Below, one piece after another: positions 35,756 through 44,264 of a DNA stretch of 44,339 nucleotides (within the stretch, counting starts at the first letter, position 1; each line of letters begins with the position of its first letter). Under the pieces are notes generated by a model. That model made no database searches and had not been told where the DNA came from. It was given only the letters and a program-made list of their open reading frames with translations. Origin of the DNA: Thermodesulfobacteriota bacterium (GTDB lineage: Bacteria > Desulfobacterota > WTBG01 > CAIYCZ01 > CAIRTM01); assembly GCA_028282925.1 (NCBI GenBank), contig JANQGV010000231.1, forward strand, positions 1-44,339. The letters are read 5' to 3'. Position numbers and translations under genes: made by a program.

Positions 35756-37036
35756 ATGCACAATGTCATTCTGCAGGAAGTTTCGGATCCGCTCAAGGCT
35801 GAAAATGTTGACCCAAAGACCCTGCTGGACGATCGCAGCACGTGGATACGGAAAACACTCGGCGCGGCCGGCATAGACCGACCCCTGCGCATTCTTTTTG
35901 CTACCACGGGGCTTGGTCCCGGCGGGGCGGAGCATCAGGTTTTGCGCCTGATGCCGTATCTGGCGCAGCTTGGAATGCATGTGGAACATGTCTATTTTGA
36001 CCGGTCGCACGCTCTTCTGCCGCATTTTAAAACGGCGGGGTTGACTACACATTTCATTGAAATGGCCGCACAGGGGCCGTTCCGGTTTATCCGGGAGGCC
36101 AGGCGATTGATAAAGGCACAAAACTACGATGTTGTCGTGAGCTTTATCGGGATGACGAGGGTGTATATCCGGCTGGCGTCTATCCTTGCGGGTGTTCCGG
36201 TAATTGTGGCATGCTCCCGCAGCCGGAGAATGAGGGCGGATTTGCCGTTCAGGCTTGTGATGTCGGCTCTTAATCCCTTTACCGATGCATGGATTGCCAA
36301 TGCGGCCACAAATGCAGATGCCTTGGAGCAGTTGTGGCTGATGAATAAGCCGGATATTTATTTTGTTCCGAATGTGCTTGACTGTACAAGTAAAGATTAT
36401 GTGAGCGGCAAACCGTTTGAATCAGATCTGGCAGACTGGATATCCGGCAGAATGGTTGTCGGCACGTGCGGCTGGATTTCCGAGCCGAAAAACTTTGACA
36501 TGTTCCTGGATCTTGCCAAACGAATTGCGCAACACCGGCAGGATGTCTGCTTTGTTATCGCCGGAGGGCCGCGCCCATCCAAAGAATCACATTTGCTGGC
36601 CGAGCGGTTGCATCTCAGGGTTGAAAACGAAGGACTGTCCGGGTTCGTTAAGCTGCTTGGCCCCCGTGAAGATGTAGCGGACATTATGCCGAACTTTACC
36701 CTGCTGGCATATACATCGATATGGGAGGGGTGCCCCAATGCCGTCATTGAAGCCCTGAGAGCATCTCTTCCGGTTGTGATGACAGGGGCGTGTGATACCC
36801 GTCTGCTCATCGAGGAAGGTGAGAATGGGTATGTGGTTGAGAAAAACGATCTCGACGCAATGGCAGCCAGGGTGAATGAACTCCTGGACAACGCTCAGGT
36901 ACGCCTCGATTATGGAAAGAGATCACGGCAACTGGCTGAGCAACATTTCAGTGCTGAAAATAATGCCTGGAAATATGCTCTGATATTTCTTAACTATATT
37001 GTTGCCAAATCAAAAAACGGAAAAACCCCCAGGTAA
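35756..37036 (+). CDS. Glycosyltransferase family 4 protein
   Basis: A 426-residue GT-B fold, retaining glycosyltransferase that should act on the cytoplasmic face of the inner membrane. The N-terminal domain shows ILFATTGLGPGGAEHQVLRL (acceptor-side glycine motif). The C-terminal donor domain shows VGTCGWISEPKNFD and the E-x7-E pair E324 and E332 in EGCPNAVIEALRASLPVV. The first 40 residues before the Rossmann motif are an extra tail. GAGG ribosome site eight nt before the ATG. It leads a three-gene run with the next GT4 gene (14 bp later) and the CapK-like gene. Donor and acceptor sugars unknown. Confidence 0.92.
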   Translation: MHNVILQEVSDPLKAENVDPKTLLDDRSTWIRKTLGAAGIDRPLRILFATTGLGPGGAEHQVLRLMPYLAQLGMHVEHVYFDRSHALLPHFKTAGLTTHFIEMAAQGPFRFIREARRLIKAQNYDVVVSFIGMTRVYIRLASILAGVPVIVACSRSRRMRADLPFRLVMSALNPFTDAWIANAATNADALEQLWLMNKPDIYFVPNVLDCTSKDYVSGKPFESDLADWISGRMVVGTCGWISEPKNFDMFLDLAKRIAQHRQDVCFVIAGGPRPSKESHLLAERLHLRVENEGLSGFVKLLGPREDVADIMPNFTLLAYTSIWEGCPNAVIEALRASLPVVMTGACDTRLLIEEGENGYVVEKNDLDAMAARVNELLDNAQVRLDYGKRSRQLAEQHFSAENNAWKYALIFLNYIVAKSKNGKTPR

Positions 37037-37050
37037 TTTTTTGTAACACA

Positions 37051-38226
37051 ATGGCCGAGTCATCTAAAATTAAAATTCTTATTGTGCTGAACACCCTTGG
37101 TTTTGGAGGGGCCGAAGTTCAGATTGCCCGAACAGCCCCCTATTTTGACCGCGAAAAGTTCGAGGTTCAAATTGCCTATTACAGCAAAGTCCGGCAGGGG
37201 CATCCCAGCGATATGCTTGAAAAGGCCGGGGTAAAGGTGACATTTCTCGACCGTGACAATTGGGGCAAAATAAAGTATTTTTCCAGAGCAGCACAATTCA
37301 TGAAACAGGAAGGCTTCGATATAGTTCATGCCTGGACGGGAACGGCCAACCTGTATGGTCGTATCCCTGCTTTGATGGCAGGCGTTCCGGGGATAATCGG
37401 AGGCCTTTTGGGCCGAAGAACAGCAAATGGCATTATGGGAACCATCTATTCCCTGACAAACTGGCGATGTTCGGGATGGATCGTCAATGCTGATGATATT
37501 AAAAGAATTGCTGAAAAGAAATTGAAATTCATCGGGAGCAGTCCGATATATGTAGTGCCCAATGGTATTGAGTTCGACGGAGAAGAGCGCTTTAAACGCG
37601 ATGCAAAAACCTTCTATGACGGCATTAAGGGGGCCCGCCCCGTGGTGGGTACCGTTGGAAGGCTGGTGCCGGTAAAAAATATCAAACTGTTTTTAGAAAT
37701 GGCCCGGACAATGCGGCTGAACGGCACCGAGGCCGATTTCTGGATTATCGGCGACGGGCCCCTGCGATCTGAAATAGAGGGGCTTATTGCATCGTACAAC
37801 CTTGAGGATTGTGTGAAAATGCTGGGATATCGAAAAGATGTTGATGAAGGCATTGCACGCATGGATATGGTCGTTTTAACCAGTGATTCCGAAGGGTGTC
37901 CCAATGTGCTGCTTGAGGGCATGCGGGCTTCTTTGCCGGTGGTTTCTACAAACTGTACGACGCTGGAGCAGATTGTTGAGGACGGCAAAAACGGTTTTGT
38001 TGTGCCGGTCGGCAATGCCGCAGCGCTTGCGGAGAAGGCTTCGGCTATTCTTGCAGATCCCCGGAATAAAGAGAGCATGGGGGCGGCTTCTCATAGAATT
38101 ATAGAAGAGCGTTTTGCCATGCCTATTGCCGTGGGCAATTTGCAGAAAGTGTATATGGAATGCCTGAGAAGGGGTGCACGGGGCAACAAAAAGGTTCTTG
38201 ATAAATTAAACCGCCTCGGCCTTTAA
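37051..38226 (+). CDS. Glycosyltransferase family 4 protein
   Basis: A 391-residue GT4 enzyme, similar in layout to its upstream neighbour and perhaps an old duplicate. ILIVLNTLGFGGAEVQIART opens the N-terminal domain, VGTVGRLVPVKNIKLFLEMA is the donor domain entry, and E281/E289 in EGCPNVLLEGMRASLPVV are the E-x7-E pair. The gap of 14 bp from the previous gene leaves no room for a promoter. No clear ribosome site, so translation may be coupled. Sugar specificity cannot be read. Confidence 0.93.
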   Translation: MAESSKIKILIVLNTLGFGGAEVQIARTAPYFDREKFEVQIAYYSKVRQGHPSDMLEKAGVKVTFLDRDNWGKIKYFSRAAQFMKQEGFDIVHAWTGTANLYGRIPALMAGVPGIIGGLLGRRTANGIMGTIYSLTNWRCSGWIVNADDIKRIAEKKLKFIGSSPIYVVPNGIEFDGEERFKRDAKTFYDGIKGARPVVGTVGRLVPVKNIKLFLEMARTMRLNGTEADFWIIGDGPLRSEIEGLIASYNLEDCVKMLGYRKDVDEGIARMDMVVLTSDSEGCPNVLLEGMRASLPVVSTNCTTLEQIVEDGKNGFVVPVGNAAALAEKASAILADPRNKESMGAASHRIIEERFAMPIAVGNLQKVYMECLRRGARGNKKVLDKLNRLGL

Positions 38227-38255
38227 AAAATATACCCATATTACAGAGGTTTGAT

Positions 38256-39557
38256 ATGCAGATGCTCTTTAGCTGGCTTGCTAAATCACTATCGGGAAAC
38301 ATAAGCCGGGTGGTGAAGGAGTTGCAGTCTTTCGAGACAATGAGCAGGGATGCAATATGTGCGTTCCAGCTTGACAAGCTTAACCTGCTTATAGACCATT
38401 TCAGATCATACCCGTTTTATGCGGCGCTTCTTGCGGAACACGGAGTTGGCGGCAAGAAATTGCACTCGTTTGATGATTTGCGCTCTTTCCCCGTGGTGAC
38501 CAAGGATGTTATTCGTGAAAATCTTGAATATATATCGGGCCGTAAGGAGTCTGTCCTGCTAGGCAGTACCAGTGGGTCGACCGGTAAAAACTTCAGGTTT
38601 TACCAGAACCCTGAAATGCTCCTGTATCGGCGCGCCCAGAATATCCTTATGCTGAACTGGGTCGGCATAGACCACTGGCTTGACAGGAAATTTACGGTTT
38701 GGGGACTGTCGCCAAAAAATCACGCCATGGAGGGGCTGTTGCAATCTGCGAAGGTATTCATTCAAAACAGCATGCGCGTTCAGGCTTACGGTCTGGATGA
38801 AGACCGTTGCATAGAGATTATACAGCAGATTCGCCGCTACAAGCCCGCCTATATACACGCATACCCGGGATATGCATATGAGATTGCACGGGCAGGGATC
38901 AAGCACGGCATTGAGCCGCCTGCGGTGAGGGCTTTTGTTGTTTCCGGTGAAACCATGTTTGACCACCAGGCGGAAGCAATACGTGAATACTTCGGCAACA
39001 ATTTGTTCAGCCGTTACGGTTCGAGGGAGTTCGGCGCTGTTGCGCATGACCGGCTGGGAGGCAACGGGCTGTATGTTCATCCTGCCAAAGCGTTTGTTGA
39101 GAGCGATGAAAACGGAGACCTTCTGGTTACCGACCTTACCAATACCGCAACACCTTTTATCAGGTATGCCATTGGAGATGCAGGTACCGTTGTCGGACCG
39201 GAGCCAGGTGCCTCCGCGTTCTGCTATCAGCGGATTGCCGACCTTGTCGGCAGAACCCACGATATAATAAAGACCCGAAGCGGGAAACTGCTTCCGGGGC
39301 AATTCTGGACTATAATGTCAAAAACGGTTCCCGGCATCGGCATGTTTCAGGTTGTTCAGCACGATCAGGACCATGTCGACCTGAAGATAGTGGCAGGCCC
39401 GGATTATAGAGACGAAAACGAACATAAGCTGCATGATGAACTTCGGCAAATAGCCGGGGATGAGATGATTATGCGGGTAGTAAAAGTTGATCATATTGAA
39501 CTGACCCCGTCAGGCAAGCGGAAGTTTGTTATTAAGCAGGATTCAAGCCAGGCGTAG
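38256..39557 (+). CDS. CapK/PaaK-like adenylate-forming enzyme
   Basis: A 433-residue protein of the phenylacetate-CoA ligase family. The P-loop-like STSGSTGKN is at residues 104-112, YSRYGSREFG-type motif reads LFSRYGSREFGAVAHD near 250, and DLTNTATPFIRYAIGD contains the ATP-ribose aspartate near 305. Relatives named CapK occur in many capsule and O-antigen loci, where they are thought to activate a carboxylic acid for transfer to the polymer, although few are tested. GAGG ribosome site seven nt before the ATG. It ends the run with the two GT4 genes and converges on the deacetylase gene. Confidence 0.87.
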   Translation: MQMLFSWLAKSLSGNISRVVKELQSFETMSRDAICAFQLDKLNLLIDHFRSYPFYAALLAEHGVGGKKLHSFDDLRSFPVVTKDVIRENLEYISGRKESVLLGSTSGSTGKNFRFYQNPEMLLYRRAQNILMLNWVGIDHWLDRKFTVWGLSPKNHAMEGLLQSAKVFIQNSMRVQAYGLDEDRCIEIIQQIRRYKPAYIHAYPGYAYEIARAGIKHGIEPPAVRAFVVSGETMFDHQAEAIREYFGNNLFSRYGSREFGAVAHDRLGGNGLYVHPAKAFVESDENGDLLVTDLTNTATPFIRYAIGDAGTVVGPEPGASAFCYQRIADLVGRTHDIIKTRSGKLLPGQFWTIMSKTVPGIGMFQVVQHDQDHVDLKIVAGPDYRDENEHKLHDELRQIAGDEMIMRVVKVDHIELTPSGKRKFVIKQDSSQA

Positions 39558-39603
39558 CTTTAGTGAGTGCTGAGGTAGGAAGTATACGACAAGAAACCTA
39601 ATA

Positions 39604-40803
39604 CTATTTTAGTCCTAAAAAGAACCTCACCAACCGTATAGCGGTTCCGATCCGCAGGAGCGTTTTGTGAAACCCGGATCCGTTAAACGCTTTAATTCGC
39701 CATTCGAACTCCGTGTTTGTTCGCATCCCTATATTTTTATTTCGCCACCTAATCACCGTCCCCGCGCCCATACGCTTTATTAATTCGGCATATTTTCCCT
39801 GGGCCTGGGCTGCGTACCAAGCAGAAGGAAGGGTAAAGTGTGTATACCCGGCGTCTCTGGCGGCGCTTATTATCTCATCCGAAATCCCGCCTCCGGGCCA
39901 GCAGATGGAGTTTACCTGTTTGTTCAGGTTGGCTTCAATACTTCTTTTTGATTCCGTCAATTCGTTTGTCATGCGTTCTGTGTACTGGCTGTCTGTTTCA
40001 AATGTTCCGGAACATGCCTCAGACCCCTGTTTTTGATTGAAAGCGTCAACAGCGCTCAACAGCTTTTTACGCCAATCCGGGGAGTCGAAAAACGCCTGTC
40101 CGCCGGAGGTTTTCACTGTTTCGGTCAGCACGGTTTCAAGGGCGAGGTCAGGAAAATATTTTTTAGTTACCAGGGCTTTGCCGTGTTCATAAATCGGGGT
40201 GCCGTAATCGATTTTATGTTCATACTCTTTTGCCCGGGTCAGGTAATGCGGTTTGAATTCGGGGAATTTGTTCCACAGCATCCAGACATGTCCATTTTGT
40301 TCGGTTGCCGACCCCGGATGCCAGAAGTCAACAACACGCGGCCCTGCAAAATACCAGGTGTGGCTTAACGCGTGGGCCTGAATATCCACCAACCCGCTTT
40401 TCTCCATTTTCCGCATTTCCTGCCACGATAAGAATCCGGCACAGCAGTTTTGAGCATTGTGTTGCTTTTCAGATATAACGGCTTCCTGTTTGTTGCGGAC
40501 CCCATCATATGGGTCGACAAATTCCGGGCTGACAAAAATTGTACCTTTCATTCCGTATTTCTGTAAAATCGGGAAAACGTGAACCCAGTTATCAAGGTAC
40601 CCATCGTCAAAGGTAAGTGATACATACTTTTTGGCTGTGTCTGCCTTCTCAATATCTTTGAAGAAAATACTTTCATAGCCTAATTTTTTGAGCGATTTAA
40701 TTTTATTCTCGAAAGAAACGATCGGTTCGGATATATGCGGACAAAACCATTCATGATTATACAGCCCAACTGTATGGAACATGATTGTGAGGATGTTGCT
40801 CAT
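39604..40803 (-). CDS. Polysaccharide deacetylase family protein
   Basis: A 399-residue NodB-type deacetylase. TFDDGYLDN at residues 64-72 carries the catalytic base D66 and metal ligand D67, and H144 and H148 in AHALSHT complete the metal triad. The second half, with a WPGGG-like motif (SICWPGGGISDE) and further Asn/His positions, matches the C-terminal NodB motifs; the insertion between 100 and 140 and a 60-residue C-terminal extension make it longer than average. No signal peptide is evident, so it may act on a cytoplasmic intermediate. GGAG ribosome site ten nt before ATG. Divergent from the acetyltransferase gene. Confidence 0.85.
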   Translation of the reverse strand: MSNILTIMFHTVGLYNHEWFCPHISEPIVSFENKIKSLKKLGYESIFFKDIEKADTAKKYVSLTFDDGYLDNWVHVFPILQKYGMKGTIFVSPEFVDPYDGVRNKQEAVISEKQHNAQNCCAGFLSWQEMRKMEKSGLVDIQAHALSHTWYFAGPRVVDFWHPGSATEQNGHVWMLWNKFPEFKPHYLTRAKEYEHKIDYGTPIYEHGKALVTKKYFPDLALETVLTETVKTSGGQAFFDSPDWRKKLLSAVDAFNQKQGSEACSGTFETDSQYTERMTNELTESKRSIEANLNKQVNSICWPGGGISDEIISAARDAGYTHFTLPSAWYAAQAQGKYAELIKRMGAGTVIRWRNKNIGMRTNTEFEWRIKAFNGSGFHKTLLRIGTAIRLVRFFLGLK

Positions 40804-40983
40804 AATGCGACGCTCCTGATCTGATAATAATGTGAAAGCTGAAGGTGGTTGCCTGGTGTTTGAAAATTTCCTGAACTATAACAGTGTAAGCTAAGTGTAT
40901 GGAAATTTCCAACTTTTTTTTATTGTTTTATTATGATATGATAATTTATTACATAAAAAAGCAGTAATTTTAAAGAAATTGGA

Positions 40984-41574
40984 ATGAAATTTTCGCACTA
41001 CAAGTATCTCATCCTGAGTGATTTGTATCGCTATAATGCTGATGTCGGCTTTAAAAACTTCATCAGCCATGTTTTATTCCATGCAGGATACAAATACAGT
41101 TTCTGGATGAGAACATGTAAATTTCTCCATGCCGGTAAAGCGTTGAAGTATACTCTTTTGCCGGTGGCCATGTTTATTCTCAGACATTATGAATATAAAT
41201 ACGGTATTTCCGTTCCTTTTCAGACAGCAATCGGCAGCGGATTTTATATCGGCCACTTTGGCGGTATCGTGGTGAATAAAAATTGCCGTATTGGTAAAAA
41301 TTGTAATATATCCCAGGGGGTAACCCTCGGCCAGGCTAATCGAGGTGCCAAAAAAGGATGTCCGGAAATACGGGATAATGTATATATCGGACCCGGCGCC
41401 AAGGTTATCGGAGCGATATCAGTTGGAAATGATGCGGTCATCGGCGCCAACTGCGTAGTTTCAACGGAAATACCTGATAAGGGAGTTGTAGCGGGTGTGC
41501 CCGGCAAGGTGATTTCCCATGATGGTTCCGAGGGTTATGTTAATAGAACAGATTACGATACGGTTTTGTTATGA
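40984..41574 (+). CDS. Serine acetyltransferase-like hexapeptide O-acetyltransferase
   Basis: A 196-residue trimeric left-handed beta-helix acetyltransferase. Hexapeptide repeats cover about residues 85-180 (IGSGFYIGHFGGIVVNKNC, then PEIRDNVYIGPGAKVIGAIS, then VAGVPGKVIS at the end). The likely catalytic His is in IGHFGG. It resembles CysE and the colanic-acid/capsule acetyltransferases; its position next to wecB and glycosyltransferases makes a sugar O-acetyltransferase more likely than serine acetyltransferase. Its TGA overlaps the wecB ATG by 4 nt (ATGA), so the two are translationally coupled. Weak ribosome site. Confidence 0.88.
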   Translation: MKFSHYKYLILSDLYRYNADVGFKNFISHVLFHAGYKYSFWMRTCKFLHAGKALKYTLLPVAMFILRHYEYKYGISVPFQTAIGSGFYIGHFGGIVVNKNCRIGKNCNISQGVTLGQANRGAKKGCPEIRDNVYIGPGAKVIGAISVGNDAVIGANCVVSTEIPDKGVVAGVPGKVISHDGSEGYVNRTDYDTVLL

Positions 41575-42656
41575 AAATTATTCATGTGGTCGGAGCACGT
41601 CCCAATTTTATGAAAGTGGCGCCGGTGATGGCGGCATGTGCTGAAAATAAACGGTTTGAGCAGTGCCTGGTGCATACCGGGCAGCATTATGATGAAAAGA
41701 TGTCGGATATTTTTTTTCAGGAACTGGGCCTGCCCATACCTGATATTAATCTGGAAGTCGGCTCCGGCTCTCATGCCGAGCAGACTGCCAAAATCATGAT
41801 CCGCTTTGAGGAAGTTGTGCAGCAGCAACAGCCCGATCTTGCGCTGGTATATGGGGATGTCAACTCTACGGTTGCGGCGGCCCTGGTTTGTGCCAAGCTT
41901 AATGTGAAAATCGGTCATGTTGAGGCCGGGCTGCGGTCCGGAGACCGAACAATGCCGGAAGAAGTAAACCGGCTGGTTACAGACTGCCTGGCCGATATTC
42001 TGTTTACCCCTTCACCCGACGGTGACCGAAATCTCATCGGTGAGGGTGTCGACAAGCAGAAGATACATCTGGTCGGAAATGTGATGATAGATACCCTGGT
42101 CCGATTGCTTCCCAGCGCAAAGGAAAGATGGCGGAGCGAAGCGCTGGAGCAGTTTTCCCGGTTTGATCGCTATTGTCTTGTCACGCTGCACCGTCCCTCC
42201 AATGTGGATGAGGCAAAGATGCTTGGATCGATATTGTCGACATTAAATACATTAAGCCTCAGAATACCAATTATTTTCCCAATACATCCCAGAACCCGCG
42301 ATCGTGTGCAAACGCTTAACCTGGAGCCGTTATCCCCGGATGTGCACTGTACTGAACCGCTGAGCTATCTGGACTTCCTGGCGCTTCAAACGAGGGCGGC
42401 ATTGGTAATAACAGACTCAGGGGGCATTCAGGAGGAAACAACCTATTTGGGCATCCCCTGCCTGACGGTGCGGGAGAATACCGAACGGCCGATTACAATG
42501 GAGATGGGAACCAATATACTGGTCGGTCAAAACATGGACGATCTGTATAATGCAGCACAGGAGATTCTTGACGGAAACGTAAAGGACTCGGAAATACCAC
42601 CGCTTTGGGAAGGTAATGCGGGAAAACGCATTGCCGATATAATCGATACGTTATGA
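41571..42656 (+). CDS. wecB: UDP-N-acetylglucosamine 2-epimerase (non-hydrolysing)
   Basis: A 361-residue enzyme converting UDP-GlcNAc to UDP-ManNAc. The start GARPNFMKVAPV, HTGQHYDEKMSDIFF, VYGDVNST (DxNS type), HVEAGLRSGDRTMPEE and DSGGIQEE all match the family. UDP-ManNAc can be oxidised to ManNAcA by a dehydrogenase such as the one at 25004, so these two could cooperate. Translation is coupled to the acetyltransferase upstream. Its stop overlaps the end of the convergent GT gene by 6 bp. Confidence 0.95.
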   Translation: MKIIHVVGARPNFMKVAPVMAACAENKRFEQCLVHTGQHYDEKMSDIFFQELGLPIPDINLEVGSGSHAEQTAKIMIRFEEVVQQQQPDLALVYGDVNSTVAAALVCAKLNVKIGHVEAGLRSGDRTMPEEVNRLVTDCLADILFTPSPDGDRNLIGEGVDKQKIHLVGNVMIDTLVRLLPSAKERWRSEALEQFSRFDRYCLVTLHRPSNVDEAKMLGSILSTLNTLSLRIPIIFPIHPRTRDRVQTLNLEPLSPDVHCTEPLSYLDFLALQTRAALVITDSGGIQEETTYLGIPCLTVRENTERPITMEMGTNILVGQNMDDLYNAAQEILDGNVKDSEIPPLWEGNAGKRIADIIDTL

Positions 42657-43979
42657 TTTGTTGCCGGGGGACATTGTCTGGTTGTCGTTATGTACCCGGT
42701 TGAAAAAAACAGCCATTTTTTCTATAGCCGCCTTTGATTCATAGTCTCTGACAGCGTCCATCGATACATCCAGCTCTCCACGGGGGACCTTTTTTTGAGA
42801 CAGGAGGGATATGGCCTCGGCGATTTGGGGGGCGTTGTCATCCGGTACCGCAATTCCGCGATTTAATTTCATAACCATTTTCCCGGCTTCGCAACCCTCA
42901 GGTCCGATTACCAGTATGGGCCGGCAGGCTGCAAAATAATCATACAGCTTGCCCGGGATGGCACCGGCATGTTGGTTGAGTTCGGTGTCGTGTCCAATGA
43001 CGAGGAGCAGGATATCGGCACCTTTGCACATCGATACAAATGTGTCGTGGGTCAGGCGCTCTCTGAACTCCACCGTCTCCCCCAGTCCAAGCTGTGTGCG
43101 CAGGTCTTCCAGGTATGTGAGCCCTGCGTGGTATCCATACTGCTGGAATTTCATGTTTTTCAAACCATCCGGAGCCTGTTTTTTGATGAGGGCGAGTGCT
43201 TCGAAAAAACCATCCAGTTTCCTGGTGCCCATATAAAGAGACCCCCCGTGAATTATTGAAAAAAAAGAATGGGTCTGGGGAGCCAGGTGGCTTGATTGTG
43301 ACAGGTCAAACCAGTTGTAGATGAGACAACGTGGCTTTGTCTGTGTTGAAGTGAATTTCTTGAGCAGAACGTTTTCCTGTTCCGGAGCCGTAAATGAGAT
43401 ACCTGACGAATGTTGCACAATCTCATTTTCAAGCTTGTAATTATACCGATTGCACAGATGGGATTTGTTGACAAGGCCGGCGGGATACACATCCCGGTAA
43501 TCAACGATGTAGGGGATTCCGGTTTTCTTTGCAACACGGTATGCAAGGTAGAGATTGCTCAAAAGTGGTGCCGTGGCCCAGATTAAATCAATGTTGTTGC
43601 GGCGAACAATATTGACCCCCGTTTTTGTGGCCCTGAGCGCCCAGGTGTATCGATCGTCAAAGGGGATATACGGCTGGGAAGCTTTAGCACCGGCGGATGT
43701 GAGTCTTGCCAGGTGCGAAGAAACGCCACGGGAGTATTTTTCACGCCAGAGTTTTGCATGACTCCAGGGGCTTTTGCAGGAGACCTGTGTGACCGGCACT
43801 GAGTGAAAGATGTCTTTTCCCAGTTCCACATCCGTTTCATGATAGCAGGAAGGCTCAAGGCACAGCACATGAGGATTCCACCCCAGTTTTGATATGTTCT
43901 GAACAAGTTTATACGGTCTTTTGGCCGCAATGCTTGCATCGGGAGGGAAGCTGGAGGAAATGACGAGAAGGTTTTTCAT
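42651..43979 (-). CDS. Glycosyltransferase, GT4-like
   Basis: A 442-residue GT-B protein. The start MKNLLVISSSFPPDASIAAK is typical of WcaI/GT4-type enzymes, with IDLIWATAPLLSNLYLAY and PYIVDYRDVYPAG in the acceptor domain. HAGAIPGKLYDYFAACRPIL in the donor domain marks the sugar-nucleotide site, where the E-x7-E pattern is replaced by a GK(L)YDYF arrangement common in this subgroup. It converges on wecB, sharing 6 bp, so its transcripts are antisense to the wecB end. It is the last intact gene before the IS200-like element. Confidence 0.87.
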   Translation of the reverse strand: MKNLLVISSSFPPDASIAAKRPYKLVQNISKLGWNPHVLCLEPSCYHETDVELGKDIFHSVPVTQVSCKSPWSHAKLWREKYSRGVSSHLARLTSAGAKASQPYIPFDDRYTWALRATKTGVNIVRRNNIDLIWATAPLLSNLYLAYRVAKKTGIPYIVDYRDVYPAGLVNKSHLCNRYNYKLENEIVQHSSGISFTAPEQENVLLKKFTSTQTKPRCLIYNWFDLSQSSHLAPQTHSFFSIIHGGSLYMGTRKLDGFFEALALIKKQAPDGLKNMKFQQYGYHAGLTYLEDLRTQLGLGETVEFRERLTHDTFVSMCKGADILLLVIGHDTELNQHAGAIPGKLYDYFAACRPILVIGPEGCEAGKMVMKLNRGIAVPDDNAPQIAEAISLLSQKKVPRGELDVSMDAVRDYESKAAIEKMAVFFNRVHNDNQTMSPGNKS

Positions 43980-44131
43980 GTTGTTATTCTCAGGCCGATT
44001 GATTTATATAGCGGGTGTCATGTTGAGTATCGCTTCCGGCGTTGGTTAGAAACATATCAAGTATTTTGATTCACCACAATGTTTTTAAGTGAATTCTATA
44101 AACTCATGGATTTTGGCGCTGAACCCCGACC
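43980..44131. other. Gap between the glycosyltransferase and the IS200-like element
   Basis: This 152-bp stretch lies between the start of the leftward glycosyltransferase gene and the structured repeat. It must hold that gene's promoter, but I see no clear -35/-10 pair and no ORF. Confidence 0.35.
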
Positions 44132-44205
44132 GGCTATTAGTTTATTTTCTAAACCCACGGCCTCTGGCCGTGCGACCCGAAAAGCTTTTAGCGATTCGGG
44201 GAGAA
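44132..44205 (+). repeat. Structured left-end element of the IS200-like insertion
   Basis: A 74-nt block with a strong hairpin CACGGCC/GGCCGTG around TCT (44156-44172) and a wider pairing CCCGAA/TTCGGG (44176-44181 with 44195-44200). IS200/IS605 elements carry such imperfect subterminal hairpins, which TnpA recognises as single-stranded DNA. The same block, with variations, occurs alone at 3642-3714. Confidence 0.6.
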
Positions 44206-44216
44206 AAAAGTAAAAT

Positions 44217-44264
44217 AGGCTCTACCTCAGGGAAATCCCCGCAGAGGGGAAGGAGGTAGAACCT
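44217..44264 (+). promoter_or_regulatory. Hairpin sequestering the transposase ribosome-binding site
   Basis: AGGCTCTACCTC (44217-44228) pairs with GAGGTAGAACCT (44253-44264) with one mismatch, with an inner stem TCCCC/GGGGA (44236-44240 with 44246-44250). The right arm contains most of the GGAGG ribosome site (44252-44256) and ends directly before the ATG. In IS200 such a hairpin represses translation of the transposase. Confidence 0.7.

Noticed and set aside
38559-39302. 247-codon leftward ORF inside the CapK-like gene
   Set aside because: The opposite strand encodes a clear adenylate-forming enzyme over its whole length; this frame is a by-product of codon bias.
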